DNA of 64,000 nucleotides, taken from the NCBI GenBank assembly GCA_025677815.1, contig JAIXMP010000010.1, positions 930,001 through 994,000 on the forward strand, read 5' to 3'. Positions 1-13,600 of the stretch are shown piece after piece. Both the position numbers and the translations under genes were made by a program. Origin of the DNA: Phascolomyces articulosus (taxonomy: Eukaryota > Mucoromycota > Mucoromycetes > Mucorales > Lichtheimiaceae). Position 1 is the stretch's first letter. Every line of letters starts with the position of its first letter. The notes below the pieces were generated by a model. The model did not search any database and had not been told where the DNA came from. It saw nothing but the letters and a program-made list of their open reading frames with translations.

Positions 1-154
1 TTCTTTGTTTACTATTATTATTATTGTTATCGGTAACCAAGAGAGGGAAATAGTTAGTTTCGTTGTCTCTTTACCTTCTCTCTCTCTCTCTCTCCATTTT
101 TTTTTTTTGCTTTTGCTCTTTAATCTCTTCTTAATAAAAACCGATTTTTTTTTT

Positions 155-3100
155 ATGGAGATAGTTCCAGAAGATCAAGAAATATCATCTTGGATTCGTA
201 ATTGTTCCCAGAATTGGGTAAGAAAGAGAAAAAGAAAGAAAAAAGAAAGAAAAAAGATAATGCTTTTATAAAATATACCAACAACAAAAGATATTATAAT
301 AGGAACCTTACGGATGTTTGGAAGATGTGTAAATATCGTCTATTGCATTAATATTATCAGCATTTGGTGTTGTTGCTTGCATAATGATAATAACTTTTTT
401 ATAACACTAAAATATATAGACATCTTATGCTTGTTCCAACGATTTTTTTACTCTTACTTGCACCATTTCGACTTTATATTCTCGTTTTTAAACGAGACCC
501 ACTTGCACCGGATGTGGCACGAAGTCGGCTTTATTTTGTTAAACTTGTAAGTTAACAGCAATGAATAGAAAAACATGTGTTTTTCTTATTATAAAATAAC
601 ATATACAGTAATTGAAAGGCTGATTGGTCATTAATCTATTTTTCTATTAGGTAACTCTACTTTTATTATTATTTACAATGGTTGCCAACCTAATTTTAAC
701 TCAAACACAGCAACATCACGGTGTTCTCCAAACAATCAATATTGTCACAATGGTAAATTTGTTACTACATCTAATTATTGCTGCAAATCTATTACTTTTT
801 AGGATAACAAAATAATTATTTATACCATTTTATCATATCATGATAGTTACTGGCAATCATCATGCATCACATAGAATATACACGAAATTCAACTGGATCT
901 GGTGTTTTGCTATTTTATTGGCTTCTTACTACACTTGTAAATGGATACCGAGTATGGGCAGGTGGCGCAACAAGTGTTCAACACATGGGTTTATTTACAA
1001 TTACCTATATACTATCTTGTTTGATGTTTGTCCTTGAAAATTGTAAATGTCCAATAAAGGAACAGGCTATTCAACTTGGTAATAGTACTGAAAATCAGGT
1101 AATGCAAATGTATCCTGCAACATTCATTACATTATTATTTACAAATGACTACCTCTACGATATTAATTTTAAGTGTGTTGTTTCTATTAACGTATATAGA
1201 ATTCTTGCCCTGAAGCTGAATCCAATATATTTGGAAAACTTATATTTTCATGGATGAATGCTCGTATGCAACAGCTATCTTCATTAAACAGTTTTTGGTG
1301 GTAAAGTCTGATATTTTTTTTTGTTTTTAAGAATTATCCAATTACTGTGCAATAACAAAATAAAAAGCTAATTGAATGGGGTTTGCCTTATAGGAACATA
1401 GCCGATGACCAAGCTTCTGTTGCATTTCAAAACCGATGGGCGATTGAAAAGCAAAGTCAAAAGTAACTAATAAATTTTTTACCTCGTTCTATCATTTATT
1501 ATTTCAGCTCATAATAGCAATCCACTTAACACATTGTTCTAATAGTCCTTCGTTATTCCGAGCATTAATACTAAACTATCCAATCATGCGACAGTTATTC
1601 ATCGGATGGGTAAAAAGAAATATATCATTATACAGAAAAAAAATAAGATAGAAAAATAGATACCATCTATTTATTAACAATATCTGTTCTTTGCAACTAT
1701 TTAAATCATATTTTTATTAGATATTGAAATTATTCTATGATATTTTACAATTTATCCAACCGCTTTTATTGGGGGTATTAATGGATTGGGTGATGGGTCA
1801 CACAGCACTTACTCAACAAATCCCTGAGCCGTTGTACAAGGGTGCTTCCATTGCGTTTTACATGTTTGTTGTTTCAGTTGTACAGTCATTACTTTTGAAC
1901 CAGTTTCTTTATCGATCTTCATCCAGTTACTCTCGGCTACGTTCCGTGCTCATAAACGCAACGTGTCGTAAATCCTTATCAGTGGTCGATGTTCCATCAG
2001 TGAATAAGGTAATGCATGGTGCTATACCCATCAATTCTCTCACACTATCTTTTTATTTTTCTGTCAGAGTTGTCAAAAAGTACTTACTGTTTTTATTTTA
2101 TGACTACGTGAAAATAGATTCATCAATTCATAAAAGTTGACATACAAACCTTGGTGGATCTTTTTAAAAACCTTCATCAAGGTATAATGTAATTATTTTA
2201 CATATACCAATAGTATAGTAGTGATTGCTCTAATCAATGAAGTACTTTATAATATGTAGGTTGGAGCATTCCTTTACAGATAACAATAGGTTTGTCTTTA
2301 CTTTACCATATGATTGGATTTGCTGGATGGGTCGGTGTAGGTGTCATGTTTCTCAATATTCCAATCCAGTTGTTACTTGCACGATTATATCATTTTTATC
2401 AAAAAATATACAATATCAATCAAAAATCTCGACTATATATCATGGTAAATTTTCTCTTTTCTCTTCTTTTTTACAATTGATTGAAAATAACCTGAATTAT
2501 TGTTGTAATTTTCCTACAATCTTAAAATACAATAGCAAGATATATTGCGTGGCATTCGTATGATCAAATTATACGCATGGGAGTTACCATTTATGAAGAA
2601 AGCACTCAGTATGCAGAATAATGAACTCAAGGCATTACGTCAACTTGGTGCCATTGCAATAATGAGACACTCTTTTCTTTCTGGTCATTATATGTCACTT
2701 ATTGCATCCTTTACAACGTTTCTGACAGTTTCATACATAAATCAACAACAAGCTCTCTCTAATCGATTTATGTTTGTTACCATTGCCATTTACGAGCTTA
2801 TATACAAGCCCATTTCTGATATTGTCACTTACACTCAAGTACTTTTTCAATCAAGGTGTGCATTAAAAAGATTACAATCATTCTTATTCTCATCCGATGT
2901 TATCAAGCCAACAACAACAACAGCAGCACTTAGCCATTTTATCCAGCACTATGAACAACACCAACAGCACGATGGTGCAGATCCTGACAATATCCCAGTT
3001 ATTGTAGCATCCCAAGCTGCATTTGCATCATCAGCATCATCTCAATTGATATTACGATCCATAGATCTAATTATCAAAAAGGGGGAACTTGTTGGTATTA

Positions 3101-6100
3101 TTGGTAGTCAACGCACTTCTTTTATTCATGCACTTTTGGGTCAACTTGTCAAAATACATGGAGAACTAGATATTCATGGATCCATCGCCTATGTTTCTCG
3201 TGACCCATGGATATTTAACTCGAACTTGCAGGATAATATTGTATTTGGTCAACCGTGGGATCCATTGTTTTATCGTAGCGTATTGGATCTTTGTGAAATT
3301 TCTGAAGAACGAAATGTTCACGAACAAAAATCGCGTGTTTCGTTGGCGCGTGCAATTTATCGACGAGCCGATATTTATATATTGGATGATCCATTTAATT
3401 CACAACATATGAATCCACAATTGGCTCGTCGTTTATTTCATCGCGTCATTCAAGGCCATTTGCAAAAGAAAACACGTATCATGATGACACATACATTTTC
3501 TTGTCTGCATCAATTGGAACGCATCATTATGCTATGGGATGGCGAGTTAGTCATGGATGGTACATTTGGGGATTTGATGAGCAAACAACGAAGTCGATTA
3601 TATCATATTATGGCGATCAATCAAGATCGCAATAGTCGTTCATCTTTAAAAGGTACTTCCAGTACACAATCAAGTGTCGATGATCATACCGACTTTAATG
3701 ACAACAGTGCTGTTGATGACGATAATCATAGTATGGAAACTCATTATGATAATCACCATGACCATGATGAAGACGATCTACATGAAACTAGCAACAGAAG
3801 TAACCGAGAAGCACGATGCTGGTCAACTTTTGCAAAAACATGCTCTGTTATTGCTGTAACAATGATCATTCTACTTCAAGCAACAAGTCAGATTACCAAA
3901 GTTGGAGCATTCATGTGGTTGAACTATGGACGAAGCTCAACAATAGAATCAAGCAAATCATACTCATTTTTGACCATATTTGCTATTATTGGTGTCTGCT
4001 CCATCTCACTTCATACAATTCAATGTATATTTTTATGGATTGTGTGCGTTGTGTGCTCATCCAAATCTTTGTATACACAACTCATAAGAAACATAATGAG
4101 GTGAGTACCATTGATGAAGCAAAAAGTGGTAGAAGAAAACAAAAAAAAAAGTATTTTAATGTCTTTTTGCATGTATTCATGTTCCTTGATTATGGTAACT
4201 TTATTACTATATATTATAGAGCACCGTCTTCTTATTTTGATAATGCCAGAATGTCACAGAACATTTTGAGACGTTTGGGAATCGATATGAATACAGTAAC
4301 TCAAGAGCTACCCAAACTTTTCCATCGTTACTTGACAATTGTTGCTTCTGTTACTACTGCAATCATTGTCATTGCATTTTCCACACCATTTTTTATTCTG
4401 TTTTTGATTCCACTTGGTAATATTGCTAAATTCAATAATATTATATATCTGAACAGGGAAGAAAAAGCACAGTTATTTGTTATAATTATACTTAACCTTT
4501 TTTAAATCTATCCAAATTGTACACATTGTATAAAATTTTAGGATTTTGTTTTATTTATCTGCGACGACATTATTTAACAGCATCATTGGGATACCATCAT
4601 TTAATAACAGCAAGTGAAACTCGAATTGAGTCGGCTACAATAGAATTAGTGGATGGTGCTACTACCATTCGTACGTGTAATCAAAACCAGCGGTTTATTA
4701 CCGATTGTGAAGTCAAGGTTGCCAATTACCAACGTGCATGTTTCTTAGCAGCATCTTGTGATCGATGGATTGCCGTTCGTGTCGAATTTCTAGGTTCACT
4801 TGCTCTGCTAGGTGCCGCCTTATTTGCAGTATTGGATGTTGTTTATGGTGCCACCCCTGTTATCGATGCAGGGTTGGTTGGATTGAGTCTATATTATGCA
4901 ATGAGTGTTCCTCGCTCATTGGAGCAAACCATTCGAATTTATCGAAATATTGAGGTATTTTTTTTTTTACAATTCTATTCGATCAGATAAGAATAAACTA
5001 GAAAAGGATCTGATTTTTTTTTTTTATTTTCGTTTAATCCAAAATTCTCTAGCTAAAAATGGCGTCTCTGGATCGGATAAAAAAGGTATATAAATAAATA
5101 ATACAATGAAATGGAGAGGATTCCATGATATTTCCTTTATAGTTCAATCTCATTGTGTGGAACAAAAAAGATGAAACATTATCCGTGTTTTATTAATTAC
5201 ATCATCATGGCTTTAAATCAATTTTTTATAGCCTTTACCACATGAACAAAATGAACATGAGGATAATATATCAGTTAGCTCAAGTTGGCCCGAGTATGGA
5301 AGGATTGCGTTTCAGAATTACACGTCAGCTACTACAGAGCCCTCCCCCTTCAATGATGCTACTTTTACTATCAGCCCGGGCGAAAGGATTAGTATTATTG
5401 GTGGTAATATTGGGCCAGATCTATTGAGAGAAATAAACAATGGTAACAACAATATGAGTGGTTATATTGATATCGATGGCATTGATATTCACACTTTACG
5501 ATTATCTGATCTACGACCAAGAATAACAATGATTCCATCAGTACCTATACTTTTTGAACAAGCTACACTCCGTGAAAATTTGGTAAGTGTGTATATACTT
5601 GTATAAAATTATTTTATCTTCCCCCCCCTTTTTTTTTCGAAAATTCATGCTAAACAAGATTAAAAATAAATTAGGATCCGTTTGGAGAATATGATGATCT
5701 GGCCCTATGGGAAATTCTAGATTTGATCCAACTTGATGTTCAAGGAGGGCTTGACTCTTTGTTTTTTGAACAGAAGTTTTCCAATGAGCAATGCTGGGTA
5801 ATTTTTTTTCTATAATATTTCAATGGAAATGTTTGAGAAATAAAAATAACAATGACAAAAAAAATCAATATTTCCATAGCTTTTCTCGTTTGCGCGTGGA
5901 TTATTACGACAAAGTCGAATACTTATTATTGAAGAACCCGATGAATTGAATGTTGAAATGGATGAAATGGTTCAGCAGATTCTTCAGCATCAACTTAAAG
6001 AATGCACACGATTAATTATTACACGAAAGCTAGATTCTGTTATTGAATCAGATAGGTATATATCATGAAAATGATTAGTTGATATAAATTTTATTTCTTT

Positions 6101-6260
6101 TCGTTTACTTATCATCAGTCTTTAAATAAATAGGGTATTAGTTCTCGATCAAGGTCGAATCAGTGCCTTTGATACACCTCACAGCATATTAAAATACAAA
6201 GGATCATTGCTTCACACTCTTGGCACTCCCTCGTTGGATGGGTTTACTACTCCCAAATAA
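155..6260 (+). CDS. ABCC/MRP-type full ABC transporter with degenerate ATPase domains
   Basis: Nineteen exons join in phase: 155-217, 303-328, 420-546, 651-752, 847-1098, 1200-1300, 1394-1462, 1546-1609, 1721-2008, 2118-2181, 2260-2444, 2536-4100, 4220-4416, 4542-4954, 5053-5085, 5232-5582, 5675-5797, 5880-6055, 6134-6260. They give 1441 aa, near the usual ABCC length of about 1500. Order: TMD0-like N-terminus (RDPLAPDVARSRLYFVKL near residue 55), CPEAESNIF entry motif, TMD1, NBD1 (about 610-790), an Asp/His-rich linker, TMD2 (RAPSSYFD), NBD2 (about 1195-1430). Both NBDs are abnormal. NBD1 has GIIGSQRTS for the P-loop (no GK) and NVHEQKSR where LSGGQ is expected; Walker B ILDD and a His after it remain. 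NBD2 has SIIGGNIGPDLL, FSNEQCW for LSVGQ, IIEEPDE for Walker B, and ITRKL for the H-loop. Membrane location is family knowledge; transport by ATP hydrolysis looks unlikely. Exons 1-2 are the least certain. Confidence 0.88.
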
Positions 6261-6377
6261 TTTTGAACTTAGTAGCCAAGTTGTATTTTTTTTCTTTACT
6301 CACTCTATACGAAATAAACAAGAAATAAAGAAATATTATATCCGCTATATTACACAAGGAAAATTGTTTTTATACTT

Positions 6378-8848
6378 TTATTTTGAGGATAATGGTTCTA
6401 GTGGTGGTTTTTGAGCATCAACACAAACGGAAGTGATATGTGCCCTATAAATTTCACAGTCATCCAGTGCTTTTTTTAACGTCTGTTTAAATTGATTTTC
6501 AGTGATATGATTTGCATATTTGATTCCTGGAGCTCGTAACTTAAATCGTCGTCTTCTTAAATCTTTGATCCAATAACCTGTTTCTTTCAACACTATAGCA
6601 TTTTTTTTTCCAGTAGAAAAGGAGATGGGGAAAAACGTGAGTCTTTTTTTTTTCTTTTGCAGTTTTGTTCATGTTGTGTCATATTTATAAAAGAAATAAC
6701 TTACAAGGTGTCGATGCCCATTCACCCACTGGTAATTCTACTGCTTGTGAGTTGATATTTACAAACCCTCCAGCTGTAAGTACATCCCCTATATGTTCGA
6801 CTCTTCTTGGATTGATTCCAAATTTTTCTTTAGTATTGGTCAACCACTGCTCCAGTTTATCCGTTGCCGGACCACCAGAGCTAATTGGACGATCTATTAT
6901 CATTAATAATAATTGAAACATACATTATCGAATGATCATAAGTATTCAAAATTCTGCTTTTTTCCCCTTCTTTCCCGTAGTACATCAATATATCCATATT
7001 TACCATTGTCATAAATCTCCAACCATCCACCTGGCTTAATGATTTTAAATGCTTGATTCAATACTCTAGCCCACTGTTCACCATGGGTACCAATAATCCA
7101 AATTTCGCGTAATACAAGAAAATCGACACTATTCTCTTCGAATTTTTCGAGTCCATGGACTCCAACACAAGATGGTTTCACCTCCAATCGGCGATATTTG
7201 ATATTACCTTGGTCTGACACTGGAATCGATTTATATTCTAAACCAATAATTTTTGCATTTGGGAATTCTTTGGCCATCTCAATTTCCCAGTGGCCACAAC
7301 CGCACATCCAATTGACAATTAACTTTGGATCTCGTAGTCTGGCTTGGTATATATTACCCCATATACGTTTTGAAAGGAAATGCTTCCGTTGTTGACTAAT
7401 TATATATATAAAGGGTATTTATCTAAATTATTTAAAGAGATGATATAGAATTCAAAAATATATGCATAAAAACAAAAACTTACTAATCCAGTTCATTTGC
7501 GTAATCCAATCCTATTTTCGGTCCAAGTTTACCACAATAATACTCGTACACAAAATCGTTACCAACTTCATTGTCGCCTTTGCTTATATTAAATACAGAA
7601 GAAGGGGCTGAAAGTGAACGTCGTCGTCGTTGTTTATTAAACGATATACTATCATCACTATCTAAATTGGGTGTACTGCGTACTTGATCAATTGAATTTA
7701 ATGCCTAAGAAAAAAAACCAATTTATTTCATAATGAAAAGACATCATTCATTATGCAGTGATAAATATATAAAATTATCTTACCTCACAGAGTGCCTTGA
7801 TGTCACTTTGAACCGTGTATTGATCTTTTAACCTAGATAAAGAGTTTCCCGTCTTTTGAAAATTAAATCTGTTGTTGGAATGCTGAAATGGTTCACTTTC
7901 ACCATCCAAACTACTTCTTGTGACAGATGACCAGCTGGAGGATGCAGATCTAAAGGAAAGTTCACTACTGCTCCATGGATTCGATCTTTCCGAAAATTGG
8001 GCAGGGCTGGAAGGTAGATTTTCTGTGATTGGTGACGTTGTTTCCGGTGATGAAGTAGACCATGTATTGTTACTACTTTTACTGTGATGGGTGTAAACTT
8101 CTTTCAGTGCTTTCTTCTTTCTACTCTTTTTGGGCCCAGTACAATTGCTACTGTTATCGCTGGTTTTATCATCACTATGATTGCTGCGAAAGCTAAATGC
8201 AGATGACCATGGGAATCCTTTTCTTTTCCAATGACGATGGCGGCTATCATGCTGTGGCTGTGGCTGTAGTTGTGGCTGCTGTTGTTCTTGAAGTTGATTA
8301 GATGAAGGAAGACTGCAAGTAGTACTAATATCCGTGCTGATGGATTTTTTTCGATGACGGCGTCGAAACGGCACAAGTACCGATAAAGCACTTGTGGATT
8401 GTGAGACACGAATTTTGCTTTGGTTTTGAACATAGGGAGAATCATTATCCCATCGCATGGTGGTTGATCCCATACTTAAACTTCTTCGATTCATGATTGA
8501 ATCATTTGTTCGAATACTGGCGTGTGTGATTTGAAATCTGGGTAAACTGGAAGAAGAATTTTGTTGACTTGGTCGTTGGGAGTCTAGCAACCTTTCTTCA
8601 TCCTCTACTTCATTCGTGCTACTAAGATTATCGTTTGCTGATATTGAGGAAGATGGTAATGGTGATGCTATGGATAACGGTGAGGGTGATGGGCTCTTAG
8701 AAGTATTGGATATGGAGTAAAAAGATGGTTTCTTTTTCTTCGTTTGTAATGGACTTTTATAATTTGATTGCTGGGTATTTTTATTTTTGTTTGATTTGTT
8801 GGTATCCGACTGTTTGTGGGAATGGTCAATACTAAAGACTTTGCCCAT
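6378..8848 (-). CDS. SAM-dependent methyltransferase with long disordered N-terminus
   Basis: Five exons (8848-7784, 7704-7484, 7395-7004, 6893-6705, 6592-6378) join in phase to 693 aa. The first ~400 residues are Ser/Thr/Asn/Lys-rich low complexity with basic clusters (RRRHRKKS, KKSRKKK), probably disordered and possibly phosphorylated. The C-terminal ~260 residues look like a class I methyltransferase: a motif-I-like glycine segment (WMCGCGHWEIEMAKEFP), an acidic residue after the next strand (IIGLEYK), a post-motif LVLREIW and the motif GGWLEIYDNG. This layout resembles the many fungal methyltransferase-domain proteins of unknown substrate; the substrate cannot be read from sequence. It converges on the ABCC gene (118 bp between stop codons) and diverges from the bZIP gene. 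Confidence 0.85.
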
Positions 8849-9123
8849 AAGTGATATATATATAAATAAATTTTTGACAGGTGGAATGAAAAAGGGAAAA
8901 GAGAAGAAAAAAAAGTTTAATCGTGGGGGTTTTTTCTTTGTATAGATTGAGCAATAATTTGCATAAAGAAAGTTATAATATGGAAGGGTTTTCCGAATAA
9001 GGGTATAATGTGTTGTGTGACATTTTTATTTCAATTTCCGTTCTAGAAAACATACCAGAAAAATCCATTGGATCCCTAACAAACTTTTGAGAGTGCAGGG
9101 TTGTTTTCTCTTTCTCTCTTACT
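8849..9123. promoter_or_regulatory. Divergent intergenic region, methyltransferase / bZIP
   Basis: These 275 bases separate two head-to-head start codons, so they must hold both promoters and both 5' leaders. The DNA carries A/G-rich runs near 8880-8915 and a CT-rich tract (tttctctttctctcttac) directly before the bZIP ATG. I see no convincing TATA box or named operator. Confidence 0.4.
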
Positions 9124-9942
9124 ATGAACCATTTTTTAAGTAATTCAACAGATCATAGGAAATATAACAATAACCATAACGATGATATCAATCAAGGGTT
9201 TCCTGTGATGGATGCTCATCAATTATTATCGAATGATGATAATAATCGACCATTTTCTTCTTCTTCGTCATCATCATCATTATTAAAGGCACCACCTCCT
9301 CCTCCAACAGAACAACCAACAGTGATAGAAACAGCTACATCAATACCCGTTACTACTACAATCAATCCTTCAACTATGTCATTTGCAGAACAAAGTACTG
9401 AATCAACTCCTAGTACTAACAGTAGTAATAGCAACAGCAATATTAATTCAAGCAGCACATTAAATGAAAATGATGATCGAAGGTTACGTATGTTGGAAAA
9501 AAATCGTCGAGCAGGTAAAACCAACAACCTTTTTTTTATTAAAAAAAAAACTTCCTCAAACTCACTCATAGTAATAATAATAATAAAAATAAAGCTGCAC
9601 GATGCCGTCAACGAAAAAAGATATGGATTGAAGAGTTAACGCAACAACATCAAGAGGCAAAACGACGTAACGATGAATTGCAAGGGATTATTCCAGGTTT
9701 AAAAGAAGAAGTATATACTTTAAAAAATCAACTTTTGGCACATGAAGGGTAAGCAAGGGAATGTAAATACACACATACATTCAATTAATCAATCGTATTG
9801 GCTAATGACAAGAAACGATGATATACACTCTAGTTGTGATTGTCACGCTGTTAAAGATTATATCAAAGTGTTTTTAATGAAAGATGTGATGCAAAAATCA
9901 AGGACTAATGCTACATCATCCTCATCGACAACAACCTCATGA
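9124..9942 (+). CDS. bZIP transcription factor, Atf1/Sko1 (ATF/CREB) type
   Basis: Three exons (9124-9514, 9595-9748, 9834-9942) join in phase to 217 aa. The N-terminal ~120 residues are Asn/Ser/Thr-rich. The basic region around residues 124-139 reads NRRAAARCRQRKK, matching the bZIP signature N-x3-A-x3-C-R-x-R-K-K, and continues into a leucine zipper (EELTQQHQEAKRRNDEL, then a heptad-type stretch ending LLAHEGCDCH). The cysteine shortly after LLAH is typical of Atf1/ATF2-type factors. The first intron falls inside the basic region, so splicing is needed for a DNA-binding product. Family role: stress or nutrient-responsive transcription at CRE-like sites as a dimer in the nucleus. It lacks the long N-terminal regulatory half of Atf1, so it is a short family member. 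Start chosen at the first ATG of the open exon. Confidence 0.85.
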
Positions 9943-10623
9943 TAATGGATAAACTTATCGATCTTTGCGTTCGTGGTGATAGTAGTCTATACAAAAATAC
10001 TCCAGATAATATACCCTCTCTTTTTTTTTTTTTTTACCATTTTCACCCTCCTAATCTCCTTAATTCCCATTCAAGGAAATATCTACCTAACATTAATATA
10101 ATATATTTTAATCATGACTACATTACATTCTGTCTGGAACACAGTTTGATGTGATGACCATCGAAATAAAATAAAATATAGGCAATAGTGCAAATGGTAG
10201 GCAAAATCCAATGTATATTTGTACGTAAAAATAGTATAAAAGTTATAAAAAAGACTATTGAAATTAATCACAAATGATTCTAAGATTCTAGAATGACCCA
10301 CTATAACACTTGTACAAAAACTTCCTAAATACAAACATAAGAAAGGTTATCCAACACAATGGTAATAAATTATAAAGAAAGAACATTCACTTTTTTTTAG
10401 TAAAGAAAATATATATCTAGATTATATATTGATGAGATTCCCAAAATTTTGTATTATAAATAAAAATATATTAAAGAATGAACGGTGTAAAAAAAAAAGA
10501 GAGATTGTGCGTGTACATGTGTGTGTGTGTGTGTGCGTTAATAAGAAAAGATGATGAAGGGGAAAAAAAGGTAAATTAATATTAATAGAATGATTCTTTT
10601 TGATTTTTATTTTATAAACTATT
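9943..10623. other. Intergenic, convergent 3' region
   Basis: This 681-bp AT-rich stretch lies between the bZIP stop and the stop of the F-BAR gene and should contain both 3' ends. It holds a T-run near 10020-10035, a short (TG)n tract near 10515-10538 and several AATAAA-like signals (for example near 10165). I see no coding region; short ORFs here lack any protein-like composition. Confidence 0.5.
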
Positions 10624-13600
10624 TTACATATTGACTTGCTCCATATAATTGCCTGGTACCAGACCACGTTGTCGTCGTCGAGGATCCAACTGTTCAGCAA
10701 GCCACCAATTATCTGCTTGTTTATGAATAATTGCAAATACGTCGCCAGCATGGAAACTCATTTCAGTTTCGATCTTGGCATCATATTGCCAAAGTGCCTG
10801 GACATATTCAATAACAAGTGTACCATCATCCAATCGTGGTTCTTGATGTGTTTGTTGTTGCTGTTGTGGTGATGGTTGTATTTGTTGATGTTGTTGAGGT
10901 AGATAAGCCATACTCATTGGACGAGCACTATTACTTCCCATGGCACTGGAAGGTCGTGCTACAGGTGTTATTGCTGTACTCATGGGTCGAATAGGTGCAC
11001 TTCCATAGCTGGGTTCTTCTACTACTACTGGTGCAGCAGCTTGAACAGCACCGGTGGTAATATTACTATTACCCGTAGCAGGTGTTGTGGAGGATGATAC
11101 AACGGGAGTATCTTCATAAATAGGATCATCTGCTTGTTTATGATGCTTTTTCTCCTTTTTGAAAACGTTCATTGAGAATCGTTTGGATTTCTTGTTTTCG
11201 TTGCTCATCGAAGAAGAAGGTTGCAAATGAGATGCTTTGTGATTGGACTTTTCAGAGTTGGGTCGTGATGGATTATTGTTATTGTTGCTATTATCACTTG
11301 GTTTCAAAACACCCTTCATGAACGAACTAATGTTGTTCTTTTTACCAACACTGCTATTATAACCATCCTTCTGTTCAAACATAGCTCCTTCTCGTCCATT
11401 TCCAATATCATCCTCGTAAGCCGCATTGGCATTGGATGCAAGCACAGGGTCTGCCGGCATAGGTCGTTCTGTATGATGATATCGATCTGCAGCGCTGTAG
11501 CGTCGATTAGGTGAACTATTGATTGGAGATTGCCATGATGATGTTTGATGAGCATGTGCTCTACCAGCAGCAATGACTTGCTGAGCAGCTGCTTGTGTTC
11601 CTTGGTAACTATTGTTATTATTAATATTTGCTACTTGTTGTGGTTGTTGTTGAATAGGTTGAGAAGTAGGGTGTTGTTGTGACTTATTGGGTATCTCGAT
11701 CTTGAATGGTGCATTAGGACGACTGAATTTATTTCCCGGACCACTGGAGGTGGTTGCTGTAGGTGCAGGTGCAGAGGTAGTTGGATCAATACTATGATCA
11801 GGTGCGGGCGCACCAGGAGTAGGAGATGCACCTGAAAACATACTCATACGAGCATTTTGTGCACGAACAGGAAGTTGCTGAGGTCGACGAATCGATGAAA
11901 TAACCCATTTTTCGGCCTTAGGCGGTGGAAGTGGGTAATCTTTTTCAGACCCATCTTCTTCGTTCGTATCATTCTTCTTTTTTGGGTCATTGTTGGCTGC
12001 TGGGGAATCTGAAAGTGTTGTTTTAATCTCAGGTAGTGGGTTCGCTACTGTTGAAGATTGCTGTTGATCTGCCGTAGTAGCAGTAGGTGCAGCACGGGTA
12101 TTAGCTTCAGTATTGTTATTGTTATTATTAATGCTAGTAGTAGCAACAGCAATAGCAACAGATGCAGCGGCAGCAGCTGTAGTAAATACGCTTTGGTCCT
12201 TTGATTGTTGTTCATCTCCTTTCGTATTCAAATCACTTCCAGAATCAATGCGTGGGATGGCTGATTCGTTATTCTCAGTACCCTTGAAAGCAGGATTAGG
12301 CATTGGTTTATATCGGAGGTCAGATTCTTCTGTTGCAGGCTTTTCTTCGGAAGAAGGTACTGCAACAACAGCTGCTGCTACAACAGGTTGGGATGAAGGA
12401 GGAGGAGATGAAGCTTCCTTTTTGGGTTCATCTGCTTGATCCTTGACAGGTTCTGTCGTTTGTGGTACTGATTCCACTTGTGGAGGTGTTGTAGGTGCTG
12501 GAGGTTCATCAGGGGATGCGGATGCAGATGCTTCATTGGTATTTACAGCAGCTGTTGTTACTGTTGTTGATTCTGGTTGTTTAGCAGGTTCTTGTTCTTG
12601 CTGTGGCAATGCAATCGCGGTCTCTGGCTTTTTATCTTCAGGTGTAGATGTTACGGATCGTGGCTTTTCATCTCCTTGTTGTTGTACAGGCTTTTCTTCG
12701 ACGCTCAGCATATCTTCTACTTGTTGAATAGCTGTTATGACAGTATCCTGACCATCTGACTGTTGTTGTTTTTGATCCTTGGGAATATCTTCAGCCTGCT
12801 CTGATACTTCAGCTGATTTTCGTTTCACGCTGAGATCCTGTAATTGTTGATCGACGGATTGAAGTTGTTCTTGACCTGCACTTTCAGGCATAGGTGGAAG
12901 CGCTTTTGCACTGGCTGTAGTGGCCGCAACAGAATGTAAATCTTGATGAACAGAGGATGCAGGTGTAATTTGACCACTTTGAATATCCATACTAGCAAAA
13001 GGTTCGAATTGTAAAGGTACTGTTTTTATTAAAAAAAAGGTACATTGGATAAGTCAATTCTGCTTTATAGTATCATTTACAAAAATAGATAATTTATCTT
13101 TATTATCTTACCAGGAATTTCTTTGCCTGTACCATATCTTGAAATAAATTCTTCAATGTCGCTTTGTGTATTAGTAAGTTCTAATGTTGTGCGAATGCGT
13201 TCACAACACTACAAAATAAATATTTCAAGTAAGTTTCTCATAATACATTACAAATCCTCCTCCATTCGTTAATTTGAATTATACCTGATCATCAACGAGA
13301 TAAACACTTGACATCATACTTGAAAATCTATAGAAAGAATAATAAATCCATTCAATTCCATTTCTACTTATGTAGCCCAATTATTCCTGCTGTTATTGTT
13401 GTTGTATCAAATGAACAGAGAAATAACTTACGAACGCAAACTACCATGAACATAATGTATACGTTTTTCTTCCATATCTTGAAAAGTATCACAAGTAGTT
13501 TTCCAACTATTAATCCAATCATGCGTTACTGATCCTAATACTTCAATAGCACGTTTATATTCTTGTTCGGCTGCGTTCACCATCTTTTTGCCATCTTCAA

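Noticed and set aside
155..6260. Reading the ABCC gene as an ordinary drug-efflux pump
   Set aside because: Both NBDs lack residues needed for ATP hydrolysis, so an active-pump label would be unsupported.
12113..12727. Plus-strand ORFs of 94-108 codons
   Set aside because: They are antisense shadows of the Gln/Ala/Ser-rich part of the F-BAR/SH3 gene.
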